A stretch of 64,000 nucleotides of DNA from Xestospongia muta (Eukaryota; Porifera; Demospongiae; Haplosclerida; Petrosiidae): the NCBI GenBank assembly GCA_963693285.1, contig OY848917.1:23008245-23072244 (forward strand), written 5' to 3'. The notes under the pieces were generated by a model. It worked only from the letters and a program-made list of their open reading frames with translations, was not told the DNA's origin and searched no databases. The position numbers and the translations under genes are program-made. Shown piece after piece: positions 12,220 to 23,681 of the stretch (the first letter of the stretch is position 1; the number at the start of each line of letters is the position of its first letter).

Positions 12220-12269
<50 letters not shown>

Positions 12270-13224
12270 ATATATGTACATACATGTATAATATATGCTC
12301 TTCATTTTTCATTACGTTAAAAGTCTTAATTATTCTGAGAGCATTAACAAATATGAATTCATTGAACTTGTAGTAACCTCTCGGGTAACATCTCCTAGAT
12401 ATAAGAATTTATTAGTTTTGGATTAATTCTAATTTTATTCAGAAGGAAATGAAATAAAGTTATGGTTATGATAATAAATATTAGTAAGATAGTATCTCTA
12501 TTATACCATGAGGCTTGTTCCATTCCTTCTCAGTTTAGTAACCATTGTTCCTGTTTCTTAAAGAAACATGCTTTAAAAGTATTTTATAATAATATTATGT
12601 TGATGTTATATCTTAGTCAGCCAACTCTTGATGTAAATGAATGAAGTATAGTATGTGCAAAGCATAACAATTTTCCACCTTATTGTCCATACTACAACTA
12701 GCATATATATGTTTGTCAATTACTGAACGCATACAATTTGTTTACTCTAGTATTAATTAATGAATGACATATACATGAATACTACCTAGTATAGTTGGCT
12801 GAATAGTTACTGAAAGTCATCATGCTTCCCTTTTTGCTGTCTTGTATTGTTTTTGCTTTTCCTAGCATATTTTCATTCTTCTATAGGAAATAATACATTA
12901 ATTATTTTAATTATTAATTTGATGTTTATATCTTCAAACAACCAATTTATGACTTATTTTAACAATATGTTTTGGTTATATAATTCTCTAAAATTGCACT
13001 AGTACTTGTTCAATATAACACAATAACTTTAGATTTGGCTACTAACATTGAAAACAAAACACAAGTTCCTAAATTGGATGAATTTTGCAATGTTGGTGAT
13101 AATTATGACAAGTTTGTCACATATCTTCAATACACTTTTCAAAGTAGCTCTACATAGCCTTCTTGGTCTTTGCCAGATTCTAATACACACATATTGTTGT
13201 AGTATCATATAGATCTTATGACAA
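12011..13224. other. 5' flank with (TA)n tract, no gene recognised
   Basis: A TA dinucleotide run lies at about 12,214-12,262, flanked by TGTACATGTATA words, some 240 bp 5' of the transporter start. The rest (12,300-13,224) is AT-rich with no supported gene. Confidence 0.5.
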
Positions 13225-13880
13225 TGTGTAAGTTGTCAGTCAGTAATACTCATAATCCTCTGGAATGCTTGATGAACCTTCATTTAAATTCAATAAGACA
13301 TTTTGCTGCAACAAGCTACTATGACAGTCAAGTCAACAGTTACAATTATGTTGGTGATGTTAGATATTATTTAATTTTTTCCTATTTACTGTCTTTGGTC
13401 TACTCACTGATGTAAAGAAAGATAGATAAAATGATAATTACTGGTGTGTACTTCTCTTTTGCTTCTAGGGTAACTACTGGTATGTTAGCTATTGTCAATG
13501 TATATCTAAGCATTAATGCATTGTATTGGTCAGTTTTGGGTCTCGGATACTTTCTACGAGTAATATGGTACAGTAGTTTTTGCTCCAAAATAACATTGAT
13601 CAGTTAATAGGAGCTTCTGCTGATAAACTGAGTGCTGTCATTTATTGGCATTCTGTGATTTCTAAAGTACTCAACTATGCTAGAAAAAACAAATATCCCA
13701 GGAATCGTAGTGCCTTGACATATTGGGAGGAGGACTACCCTTCATGACTAGACTTAGATAAGGAAACATATGGCAGACCCTTCTCAGAAGAACACGTAAA
13801 GAATGTGAAGACAGTGACATTTGATACCTCTCTTTGTTTCATTGGTAGGTCTCATGTGTGCTGAGGAGGTTAATAAGCCA
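13225..13880 (+). pseudogene. POT/SLC15-like transporter, plus-strand remnant
   Basis: Reading on the plus strand, this region follows the transporter from HNPLECLMNLHLNSIRHFAA (13,248 on) through GDVRYYLIF, a stop near 13,412, the YKMIITGVY-like part, SADKLSAVIYWHSV and then the EEDYPS linker to LMCAEEV. A segment between the HSV part and the VLNYARKN part is deleted near 13,660, and several stops and shifts are present. It is inverted relative to its neighbours and clearly dead. Its twin is at 26,457-27,100. Confidence 0.85.
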
Positions 13881-14526
13881 TTTATTTTCTTGTTAAATTG
13901 CTCTAAAGAAGACTATTAATAGCAGATATCTTATGTAAAAATTAAAGTTTAAAATTCTTCTAGTTTTATAATTATCATTGACAAAATAGAATAAAGAAAG
14001 AGGAAAGAACATCGTACCATCCCTATAAAGATAGTGTTAGCACCTAACTAATATATATATTATATATTATTGCAATGAAAGATGAAGAGCGTATATTATA
14101 CATGTGTATGTATACATGTATATATATATGTACATTATTCAGGTACATATAATTTATCTCTTAGCAATTGTTACTTGAATTCTTAATGTTTAATATTTTG
14201 TATTTCATATTACGTTTTAATGTTATATATTAATCAATAATTAAAGTGAAACTACATATACACTAGATAAAAAAACTGTTTACATATTTTATATAGCTAA
14301 ACTAACATCATACGTTTGTGAAACATGCTAATTTCTTTGTCAGTTCTAAGACCAATTAACAGTGAAGATGTGTTGTTCTAAGACGAATCTGACAGTGTAA
14401 GTTTTCAGTCAGTAATACTATTATTAAATTATTAATAATAACACTTTGTTCATAATATAATTCTTTTTTATCATACACTTAAAATACTACAGTCAATAGT
14501 CTAGTCTGCATTTCCCTAAAAGCTGA
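13881..14526 (+). other. Plus-strand 5' flank and start-region remnant of a transporter
   Basis: From about 14,050 to 14,425 the plus strand reproduces a transporter upstream region (TA-rich tract, AATCAATAATTAAAGTGAAA) and the first codons around GAAGATGTGTTGTTCTAAGA. It then runs into unrelated sequence. The counterpart is at 27,280-27,650. Confidence 0.6.
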
Positions 14527-15300
14527 TTGAAGAGCATTGCTGAAAGGGATAGGAACTGGATCAGCCATGTTCTGTTTGTCTCCTGTCCACATTGTAAGAG
14601 CAGACTACATCTCAGATCAAAAGTTGGTTACAACCATGTTTGCCTTGTCTTTGACATTAGGAACGTTTATTATCTGGTGTGTGAATACATGGATTATAAT
14701 GCCTGTAATGGTACATTTATATTGTTGAATAATAATAGAATGTTAGAGTAGCTTTTTGATGGTGTCAGAGTATTTTTTCTAGTTGTTTTAACCTGGAGGT
14801 AGTATGTCTGTGCCCAATCCATTGTGACTCTTCTCCACTCAAGAACCCTTGGCAATATATAGTTCAACTGCTCTATGTAACCAACTCAAGGAACTCCACA
14901 GTAATGAATGGCTAAGGAGATGATGTCACTACCTTAGTGAGTACCAATATGATAATGAGAGCTTGAGCAGTTCCACCAGCTTGTCCCTTGCTATGACCAG
15001 ACACCACCCTTCAAATCTCTTCTGACACCCAAGTTGTTCCTAGCTTGCATGTGTGAGTAATATTGGAGTAAAATCCCCACTCTTCTTGCTGAAGCTACTT
15101 CTGTATATAGGTGAATCTTGAAGATTGACTCAACTAAGAAAGTATATAAGAAACTACTGGGAGCTGATGGGACACTAATGTAGGTAATTAGAAGGAACAT
15201 TGACAGAGCCTCATAGGTTCTTCAACCATCCTTCATGTTTCAGAGGACATTCAACACATAACTGAAACATTGTGTGAATGTCCTTTCCCAATGTCTTCAT
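14527..15300 (+). pseudogene. Decayed DUF6729-like gene remnant
   Basis: The plus strand encodes a cysteine-containing block, CPHCKSRLHLRSK ... CEYMDYNACNGTFI (about 14,584-14,728). This fits a zinc-binding domain of the kind I recall as DUF6729. It is followed after an in-frame TAG by LKELHSNEWLRR (about 14,887-14,922) and then ILKIDSTKKVYKKLLG (about 15,114-15,160). The order agrees with the parent family, but stops and shifts separate every block. It is a dead gene or transposon relic whose twin is at 27,753-28,530. The blocks are visible; the family name is a recollection. Confidence 0.55.
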
Positions 15301-16045
15301 GGAAGCATTATCTTTCCCTTATACAGACAACCACACCAATATACTGGACTATCTGAGATGACAGGACTTTAACACCTAGGAAACTCTACATGACATGAAC
15401 AAAGAGGATTGTTGTCATTTCTTTAGCAAGAGATAAATGATTTTGTTTTGGAAATGACAGGTTGACTAGCCAGGTGAAATGCTGACCTCAGTGATTATTT
15501 ATGTTAAAACTCTCTTCTTCTATTACAGCTCTTCTCAAAGTTGTCAAAACATTATAGTAATTAATGTTGGAGTATGCACTAAATATTCCTACTACAAGTG
15601 CTACAAAAGTGTCAAGAGGTTTTAGAAATGTCTTATTATTACCAGTACAACATGGTTGCTATCTTGTCATTCACTAATAGCAATAAAAATGAAATTTACC
15701 ACTGGAAGTATAAATTTCCTATTTATATTAGTAGCCACAAAATAAAAATATTTAATATGTTTAGTGAGACTATGTGGCTATCATGTAGGAATTTATATCA
15801 TCATCATTCATATCGTGTTCTTGTTTTTAATCTTTGCATTATCATCCTTACATTTCATGAATGTTTTTGAAATTTTATATAATTGTATCAAGAATCTGCA
15901 TAGTACATAATAAGATTTAACTAAACATGTATATAGTACAGTATCAGTATTTGAAGTAGTTTAACAATTTAGTTTGTACAGTTATCAGAAAAGCCTGGCA
16001 CTTGTGTTAACACAAAGACCAATCTGTAGAATCATGTTATTTTTT
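15301..16045. other. Spacer and transporter 3' flank
   Basis: Continues the decayed remnant to about 15,480, then the conserved transporter 3' flank (15,500-16,045). No supported gene. Confidence 0.5.
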
Positions 16046-17548
16046 TCAGTACTCTAAATCCTGTTCTATATATCTCACATAATGTTCCTCTACTATCATA
16101 TGTATGTTGACTTCATTTTCTCTTACACGTAACTTGTAACGTTTAGCTAGTATCACAAACACAACTAGTATGATGACAATAATCACACTCTTGTAAACAT
16201 AATAAAAAAAATTTTGACAGATTATATCACCTTCACATTTAAAGGGAAACTTGCCATTAATATTAACTGCTAATCCAATTGCAAATGCTGCAAACCACAT
16301 CCCAACCATCAACCCTCTCATTTCATGTGGAGACTGAGCTATCGTGAACTCCAATGATGTAGGAAGAATTAAACCAAATGAAATTCCAAATAAAATTTCA
16401 GGAACAATGATTGCTTTGTATGAAGTCATATTCAAATGAAGAAATTGTTTGCATGAAAACAAGATGACATAATATAGTTGAACTGATAAAGCAAAAACAA
16501 GTCCCAGACCAATTCTCTTAAGCATACTTGGAATATACTTAACAAGATGTTTATACAACATCAGAAGGTAGAGAATGATTAAAAGTAAAGCAACACCAAA
16601 GTATAAAGCATCATTAAATATATAGCAAGAAAGAAATTGTGAATTATCATGTGAAGTGTGGAAGTTAAAAAGCCTAACTTCCTCAGCACACCAGAGACCT
16701 ACCACTGAAACAAAGAGAGGTATCAATCGTAGTACTGTCTTCACATTCTCTACTTGTTCCTCTGAGAATGGTCCACCATATTTTTCCTTACCTAAGTCTA
16801 GTCGTGAAGGGTAGTCCTCCTCCCAATATGTCAAGGCACTACGATTCCTGGGATATTTGTTCTTTCTAGCATAGTTGAGTACTTTAGCAATCATTTTCAC
16901 AGGATTAATAATGTGAGGTGTGGTATCTAGCCAATGTTTGAAGAGAAAGTTACTGACAATGACTGTAGACACAGATACACCTGATACTACATATGAGAAG
17001 ATATAAAATTCTTTCAACAAACATTTAACAACTTCCAAAATGACAAATACTATTGGTATAGTCACAGAATGCCAATAAATGACAGCACTTAGTTTATCAG
17101 CAGATGCTCCTAATAGCTGATCAATGTTAAATTGTACAATATTGGAGCGAAAGCTACCATACCCAATTACTTGTAGAAAGTATGCAAGACCCAAAACTGA
17201 CCAATATAATGCATCAATGTTTAAATATATATTGACAATAACTGCTATACCAGTAGTTACCCAAGAAGCAAAAGAGAAGTACACACCAGTAATTATCATT
17301 TTATATCTTCCTGTCTTTACATCAGTGAGTAGACCAAAGATAGGAAATAAGAAAAAAATTAAACAATATCCAACATCACCAATATAACTGTAACTTTTGA
17401 CCTGACTCTGATAGTAGCTTGTTGCAGCAAAATGTCTTATTAAGTTTATGTGAAGGTACATCAAAGCATCCCAGAGGATTATGAGTATTACTGACTGAGA
17501 ACTTACGGATTGACTGTCAGCTATTTTCTTAGAACAGCACATCTTCAT
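16046..17548 (-). CDS. POT/SLC15-like transporter, intact, intronless
   Basis: A 500-codon uninterrupted frame for a multi-pass POT/SLC15-type transporter. Motifs in order: helix 1 region (VILIILWDALMYLHINLIRH), GLLTDVKTGRYKMI, the ALTYWEEDYPSRLDLG linker near the middle, EFTIAQSPHEMRG near residue 400, and a charged cytoplasmic tail. The tail ends at EQDLEY because a TGA interrupts the usual EYRKEIT ending, so it is about five residues shorter than its paralogues. The start is the MKMCC methionine shared with other copies. It heads duplication unit 2; the partial copy at 1-792 is its counterpart in unit 1. As in the other copies, helix 1 lacks the ExxER motif of classical proton-coupled members. 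Confidence 0.9.
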   Translation of the reverse strand: MKMCCSKKIADSQSVSSQSVILIILWDALMYLHINLIRHFAATSYYQSQVKSYSYIGDVGYCLIFFLFPIFGLLTDVKTGRYKMIITGVYFSFASWVTTGIAVIVNIYLNIDALYWSVLGLAYFLQVIGYGSFRSNIVQFNIDQLLGASADKLSAVIYWHSVTIPIVFVILEVVKCLLKEFYIFSYVVSGVSVSTVIVSNFLFKHWLDTTPHIINPVKMIAKVLNYARKNKYPRNRSALTYWEEDYPSRLDLGKEKYGGPFSEEQVENVKTVLRLIPLFVSVVGLWCAEEVRLFNFHTSHDNSQFLSCYIFNDALYFGVALLLIILYLLMLYKHLVKYIPSMLKRIGLGLVFALSVQLYYVILFSCKQFLHLNMTSYKAIIVPEILFGISFGLILPTSLEFTIAQSPHEMRGLMVGMWFAAFAIGLAVNINGKFPFKCEGDIICQNFFYYVYKSVIIVIILVVFVILAKRYKLRVRENEVNIHMIVEEHYVRYIEQDLEY

Positions 17549-17754
17549 TGTCAATTAATATTAGAACTGACAAAGGAATTAACATGTTTCACAAACATAT
17601 GATGTGAATTTAGTTGTTTTAGCTAGTGTATATGTAGTTCACTCCAATGATTGATTAATATATAACATTGAAATACAATTTAATAGAAAATAATAAACAT
17701 TGTGGATTCAAGCAACAATCGTTAAGAGAATACATTATATATAGCTGTATAAAG

Positions 17755-17808
<54 letters not shown>

Positions 17809-18186
17809 TGTACATGTATAATATATGCACTTCATCTTTATTACAATAATATATAATGTATATATTAGTCAGGTGTTCTCTTCTATATTCTATTTTCACC
17901 ATGACATGACAAGATTAGAAGAATTTTAAACTTTAGTTTTTATATAAAATATCTGTTGTTAAAAGTCTTATTCTGAGACACATTTTAAAAGTATGTTACA
18001 TAGTATGTAGATGTTTATATCTTAGTTGGCCAGCTCTTGGTGTAAATGAACAAGGTATATGTATGTGCAAAGCATGACAAGTTTTTCACCTTGTTGTCCA
18101 TACTGCAACTAGCATATATGATTGTCAATTAATGAACACAAACATTTTTGTCCACTCTTGTATTAATTCATGAATTACAAATTGTT
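17549..18186. other. 5' flank with (TA)n tract
   Basis: TA dinucleotide run at about 17,755-17,803 followed by ATGTACATGTACATGTATAA, roughly 210 bp 5' of the transporter start. No gene recognised. Confidence 0.55.
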
Positions 18187-19072
18187 CCACTCTTCTTGCT
18201 GAAGCTACTTCTGAGTATGAGCGAATCTTGAAGATTGACTCAACTAAGAAACTATACAAGAAACTACTGGGAGCTGATGGGACACTAATTTAGGTAATTA
18301 GAAGGGACACTGACAGAGCCTCACAGGTTCTTCAATATCATTCATATCATTCATTAATATCTTTCATATCATTCAACACATAACTAAAACATTGCGTGAA
18401 TGTCCTCCCTCAATGTCTTCATGGAAGCACTATCTTATGTAGACATTGGCGAGAGCATTACTCTAGTTTCTTGCTATCTCTGTAATTAAAAATGAGGCCA
18501 GAGAGATCAGACGTCTTTATGATAGCTTTGACAAAAAACAAATGTCATATGAAATAAGGACAAAGAGATGACAGGGTCGCTTTGCTCAAACCAAGACATC
18601 ATAATCAGGACATGTTTGTGTTACAGACACAAAGAGATATTCAATTATTCATTTTAAACTAATTCAGGTGTATCTATCTGTTGGATCACCTGCTTTGTCA
18701 CCATCAAAAAGTTGAGGCCATTTCCCTTTTTCTTTGTGAAAACTACTTCACAAGTTACTACATCAATTACAGTTACTAAACCTTCATTACAAGCTACTGA
18801 TGAAATGGTGAAAGTGAAAGTAGTTATGTTTATAGTAATCATTTTATTTATACAGATACTTTCTCCTGATGCCTCCACTATTAAAGTTGTTTAGAGAACA
18901 ACTGAATAGAGGCATCGAAAGAGTCACTCACTTTCAAGGCCACAAAGAAAATAATATTCTTGACACGTGTGTGGGAGAATGTAATGTCCAGTTCTGGCCA
19001 CACCCAATTTCTTGGCCACTGTATTGCTCCCACACACCTGGTCAGATACTAAAGGAATTGTTGCTATCATAG
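18187..19072 (+). pseudogene. Decayed DUF6729-like fragment, unit 2 copy
   Basis: Counterpart of 1,455-2,340 and 4,728-5,613, with an ILKIDSTKK block near 18,223 and the same pattern of stops. No intact frame. Confidence 0.45.
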
Positions 19073-20404
19073 CATTCCAATGTAGTGTTATCTAATTTAT
19101 GCTGAAGCACTTCCCAAGCACTTGTGGGTCTTAATTAATTTAGTATGAACATAAACAGGATGTTATTACCAGTAACCTTTCAATTATCAATTTAGTTTAT
19201 TACTCAAGGTATATTAACTTTTAATATAATGAAATGTATGTTAATTAACATGAGGAAACAGATAGGAAATTCTTTCGAAACAGTACAAGATATTTTATAC
19301 ATTATTTTAGTATATTTAGTATGAATAAAAAGAACATTTTTACCGTCGACGTTTCTATTATATCTCAATTTAGTTATTTTAAATGTGATGAAATATCTAT
19401 TCCAGTAATATCTAAATCTAAAATCCAGAACATAATTGTCTACTTATATTAAACTACTATTAAATTTTAAGTGTAGTTTTAATGTGTACGTCTTTAATTA
19501 TTTATAACTTTTGTGTCAGTGCCATATCAACAATAGAATTCCTTCATTCAAGTATATTTTCCCATTTCCTGGAAACCAGACATTGTTGAATGTTGTGGTT
19601 AACTTCACAGGTGTATTTGCATGGCATCTCTTTACATTCTTTGAAAAATATCTCCATTATAACCACCAGACTGCCACGCCTTCCAAGTTAGGCTAATAAT
19701 AATTATCTTGTAATGTTATCAGTTGTTTGAACTAAGTTTCCCCTTGATCAGACAACGAGAACACATGATTCACAATAACATTGATTGTAAAATAATAGCC
19801 TGTTGTAATTAAACTATTGCTGTTGCAATTTCTTACTTTACAAGTATCCAAGATGGGTAGTAATAGACAAAACTGGTCTAACAAAATATGTATAAAGTCA
19901 ACTAGAAGCCAAAAGGTACTCTTTGTAGTTTATGTCTAGTAATTGAAGCCACGAGCAAGAGATAGATACTATTTCAACTTAACTAATTGGATTAGGAACA
20001 GTTGAAACAGAATCTGCTTATAGCTTCAATTGAAGCCATGATTCAATTACTATATAGCAAAGTGGATGTAAAAGAAATGTGGTTGTAGATGCAACTAGTT
20101 GGCTTTATGCATATTAAGATACACTATAGTTGGCCTTGTAGCAACTTAGAATGGGTTTACATCATATTGATGAAACTGTGGTAACAAATACCTCAGTTAA
20201 AATGACAAAATGCTTTTTTCAGTGTACCACCACCTTTACATTTCATGAATGTTTTTGAAATTTTATATAATTGTATTAAACAATCTACATGGGACATAAC
20301 TAATATTTAACTAAACATGTATATAGTATAGTATCAATATTTAAAGTAGTTTAACAATTTAGTTTATACAATCGTCAGGTAGTACATGTCTGGCATTTGT
20401 GTTG
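19073..20404. other. Spacer, no gene recognised
   Basis: Matches 2,341-3,910 but lacks about 260 bp at 19,392, where the two ends of the missing part share GATGAAAT/AAAATGTCTATTCC-like words. No supported gene. Confidence 0.5.
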
Positions 20405-21918
20405 TCATGTTATTTCTTTCCTGTACTCTACTTCCTGTTCTATATATCTCACATAATGTTCCTCTGCTATCATATGTATGTTGACTTCATTTTCTCTTAC
20501 ATGTAACTTGTAACGTTTAGCTAGTATCACAAACACAACTAGTATCATGATAATAATCACACTCTTGTAAACATAATAAAAAAGATTTTGACAGATTATA
20601 TCATTTTCACATTTAAAGGGAAACTTGCCATTAATATTAACTGCTAATCCAATTGCAAATGCTGCAAACCACATCCCAACCATCAACCCTCTCATTTCAT
20701 GTGGAGATTGAGCTATTGTGAACTCCAATGATGTAGGAAGAATTAAACAAAATGAAATTCCATATAAAATTTCAGGAACAATGATTGCTTTGTATGAAGT
20801 TGCATTCAAATAAAGAAATTGTTTGCAAAAAAACATGATGACATAATATAGCTGAGCTGATAAAGCAAAAATAAGTCCCAGACCAATTCTCTTAAGCATA
20901 CTTGGAATATACTTTACAAGATTTTTATACAACATCAGAAGGTAGAGAATGATTAAAAGTAAACCAACACCAAAGTATAAAGCATCACTTAATATATAGC
21001 AAGAAAGAAATTGTGAATTGTCATATGAAGTGTGAAATTTAAAAAAGCCTGACTTCCTCAGCACACATGAGACCTACCACTGAAACAAAGAGAGGTATCA
21101 ATTGTAGTACTGTCTTCACATTCTCTACTTGTTCCTCTGAGAAGGGTCCGCCATATTTTTCCTTACCTAAGTCTAGTCGTGAAGGGTAATCCTCCTCCCA
21201 ATATGTCAAGGCACTACGATTCCTGGGATATTTGTTCTTTCTAGCATAGTTGAGTACTTTAGCAATCATTTTCACAGGATTAATAATGTGAGGTGTAGTA
21301 TCTAGCCACTGTTTGAAGAGAAAGTTACTGACAATGACTGTAGACACAGATACACCTGATACTACATATGAAAAGATATAAATTTCTTTCAACAAACATT
21401 TAACAACTTCCAAAATGACAAACGCTATTGGTATAGTCACAGAATGCCAATAAATGACAGCACTCAGTTTATCAGCAGAAGCTCCTATTAAATGATCAAT
21501 GTTAAATTGTACAATATTGGAGCGAAAACTACTGTACCCAATTACTTGTAGAAAGTATGCAAGACCCAAAAACTGACCAATATAATGCATCATTGTTTAA
21601 ATATACTTTGACAATAGCTACAATACCAGTTGTTACCCAAGAAGCAAAAGAGAAATACACACCAGTAATGATCATTTTATATCTACTTGTCTTTACATCA
21701 GCAAGTAGACCAAAGATAGGACATATGAAAAAAAATAAACAATATCCAACATCACCAACATATTTGTAAGTTTTGACTTGACTGTCATAGTAGCTTGTTG
21801 CAGCAAAATGCCTTATAAAATTTAAGTGAAGGTACATCAAAGCATCCCAGAGGATTATGAGTATTACTGACTGAAAACTTACGCATTCGGTACTAGCCTT
21901 TCTTTTAGAACAACACAT
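20405..21918 (-). pseudogene. POT/SLC15-like transporter, two frameshifts
   Basis: Unit 2 counterpart of the copy at 7,184-8,696. Three consecutive minus-strand frames (21,918-21,529; 21,593-21,039; 21,064-20,405) together cover the full transporter. The first shift is the same extra A (near 21,568) found in unit 1. The second is a new extra A in a six-A run near 21,041-21,046, where unit 1 has five. All family motifs are otherwise present. Probably a pseudogene; both lesions are homopolymer changes, so sequencing error cannot be excluded. Confidence 0.85.
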
Positions 21919-21924
21919 CTTCAA

Positions 21925-22837
21925 TGGTGATTAATCTTAGATAGAACTAACAAAGTATATGCATTCTTCACAAACTTGTAACATTATTTTAGCCATATAA
22001 AATATACCAACTAGCTTATTTTAGTCAGTGTGTATGTAATTTCACTTTACTATTGATCAATAGATAATAATGAAAAGGAAGATGAATAGTAAACATTGGA
22101 AATTCCAGGGTGGCAGAGCATACATTGTATGTATAATTATATGTGCATATATTGTAGCCTTATACTTAGAGTATAGGTAACTAACATGAAGCAATCTGAT
22201 TGGTCAGTTTGAGTTCAAAATCACATAGAATACATCTGCCAACATTTAGATCATATCTGCTAACACTTAGAAATTTGTCTGGGAATTATTACTATTGCTA
22301 AATTCTAACACATTAAATAATTTTTTTACAACAAAAAGATAATGAATTATAAGAATATATGTTTTGATAAAATGATTATTTAAAAGGCAGCTACTTTACT
22401 GTCTATATCATGGCAAGGCTTTATAAGCTCTTTCCAACATTAGATTTTAAATTTCAAGTTTTTATGTTACTTTTCAAAGTCTCTACAACACTGGAACACT
22501 CACTGAATGCTTGAGCTCAGAAATAACAAGTTGTTTTCAATGTTCTTATACCACAAATTTTGGCTCGGTTTGAAAAGTTGACAGCATGACATGCACGTGG
22601 TTAAAACTATTGTTCTAGTGGCGCCTAGTTCGAAGAACAGTTTATAATATTATCAAGCTGTTTGAAGCTTCAGGCGAAAACAATGTGAAAAGTCCACCAT
22701 GAAGACCATCTCTTTATGCTTTGAATGATAATGAAGAACTTGTTATAAATTAAGTGTTAGAGGGCCCTATACTTGAACTAAAAGCAATAAGTACAATTAT
22801 AACAGATACAATATGTAGTGTTGTGTACATTCCAACA
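21925..22837. other. 5' flank and spacer, no gene recognised
   Basis: Near-identical copy of 8,703-9,617; no supported gene. Confidence 0.5.
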
Positions 22838-23048
22838 TACTGTACCCAATTACTTGTAGAAAGTATTCAAGACCCAAAACTGACCAATATAATACATCAA
22901 TGTTTATATATACATTGATAATAGCTGCCATGCCACATGTTACCCAAGAAGCAAAAGAGAAGTACACACCAGTAATTATCATTTTATATCTTCCTATCTT
23001 TACATCAGTGAGTAGACCAAAAACAGGAAATAAGAAAAAATGAATCAA
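22838..23048 (-). pseudogene. POT/SLC15-like transporter, internal fragment, unit 2 copy
   Basis: Same ~70-residue scrap as 9,618-9,826 (FGLLTDVKIGRYKMIITG to LEYFLQVIGY). Confidence 0.85.
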
Positions 23049-23681
23049 TATCCAAAATCAACAATATAAAGGCAAGAGCATCACATAAATCACTTTACAT
23101 AGAAATTTTATGGAATGATGAGCAGAACCATTGTCAGTCCTTTACATCAGCATTTAACAGCATTGATAGTAAGTTGGCATGTTAAAACTCTCCTCTTCTA
23201 TCACAGCTCTTCTCAAAGCTGCTGAAATATATAGTAATTGATGTACGCACTAAATATTGTTACCACAAGTGCTACGGAAGTGTCAAGATGTTTTAGAAAT
23301 GTCTTATTATTGCCAATACAACATGGTTGCTTTCTTCTCATTCACAAATAGCAACAACAATGAAATTTAGTATTGTCAGTATAAAACTTCCTACATAGTA
23401 GCTGCAACTTAAGACTCTATAATATGTTTAGTGAGACTATGTAGCTATTATGTAGGAATTTTTATACTGCCATTTTTATTACATTCTTGTTTCAATTATT
23501 TGTACCACCATCCTTACATTTCATGAATGTTTTGAAATTTTATATAATTGTATTAAACAATCTACATGGGACATAACTAATATTTAACTAAACATGTATA
23601 CAGTACAATATCAATATTAAAAGTAGTTTAACAATTTAGTTTATACAATTGTCAGGTAGTACATGTCTGGCACTTGTGTTG
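23049..23681. other. Spacer with conserved transporter 3' flank
   Basis: Matches 9,827-10,462 with small indels (for example five bases missing near 23,243). No gene. Confidence 0.5.

Larger units (their letters stand above)
1..16045. repeat. Large tandem segmental duplication, unit 1
   Basis: This stretch and the next (16,046 to about 29,266) carry the same ordered series of transporter genes, pseudogenes and spacers. Offsets between matching genes are about 16,756 bp for the first gene (start 792 versus 17,548) and about 13,219 bp for the others (for example 12,010 versus 25,229). The difference is mostly the extra 3,273-bp tandem copy in unit 1, plus about 260 bp around 2,650-2,910 that is missing from unit 2 near 19,392. 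The unit probably continues to the left of the window. Confidence 0.85.

Noticed and set aside
12214..12262. (TA)n tracts as CRISPR-like or regulatory arrays
   Set aside because: They are simple dinucleotide microsatellites. No spacer structure exists, and a regulatory role is only a possibility, which I list as a finding and not as an annotated promoter.
17124..17387. Plus-strand frames opposite the transporters (also near 11,574, 24,775, 61,091, 8,335, 21,557)
   Set aside because: They are antisense shadows of conserved transporter coding sequence and recur only because the sense strand is conserved.
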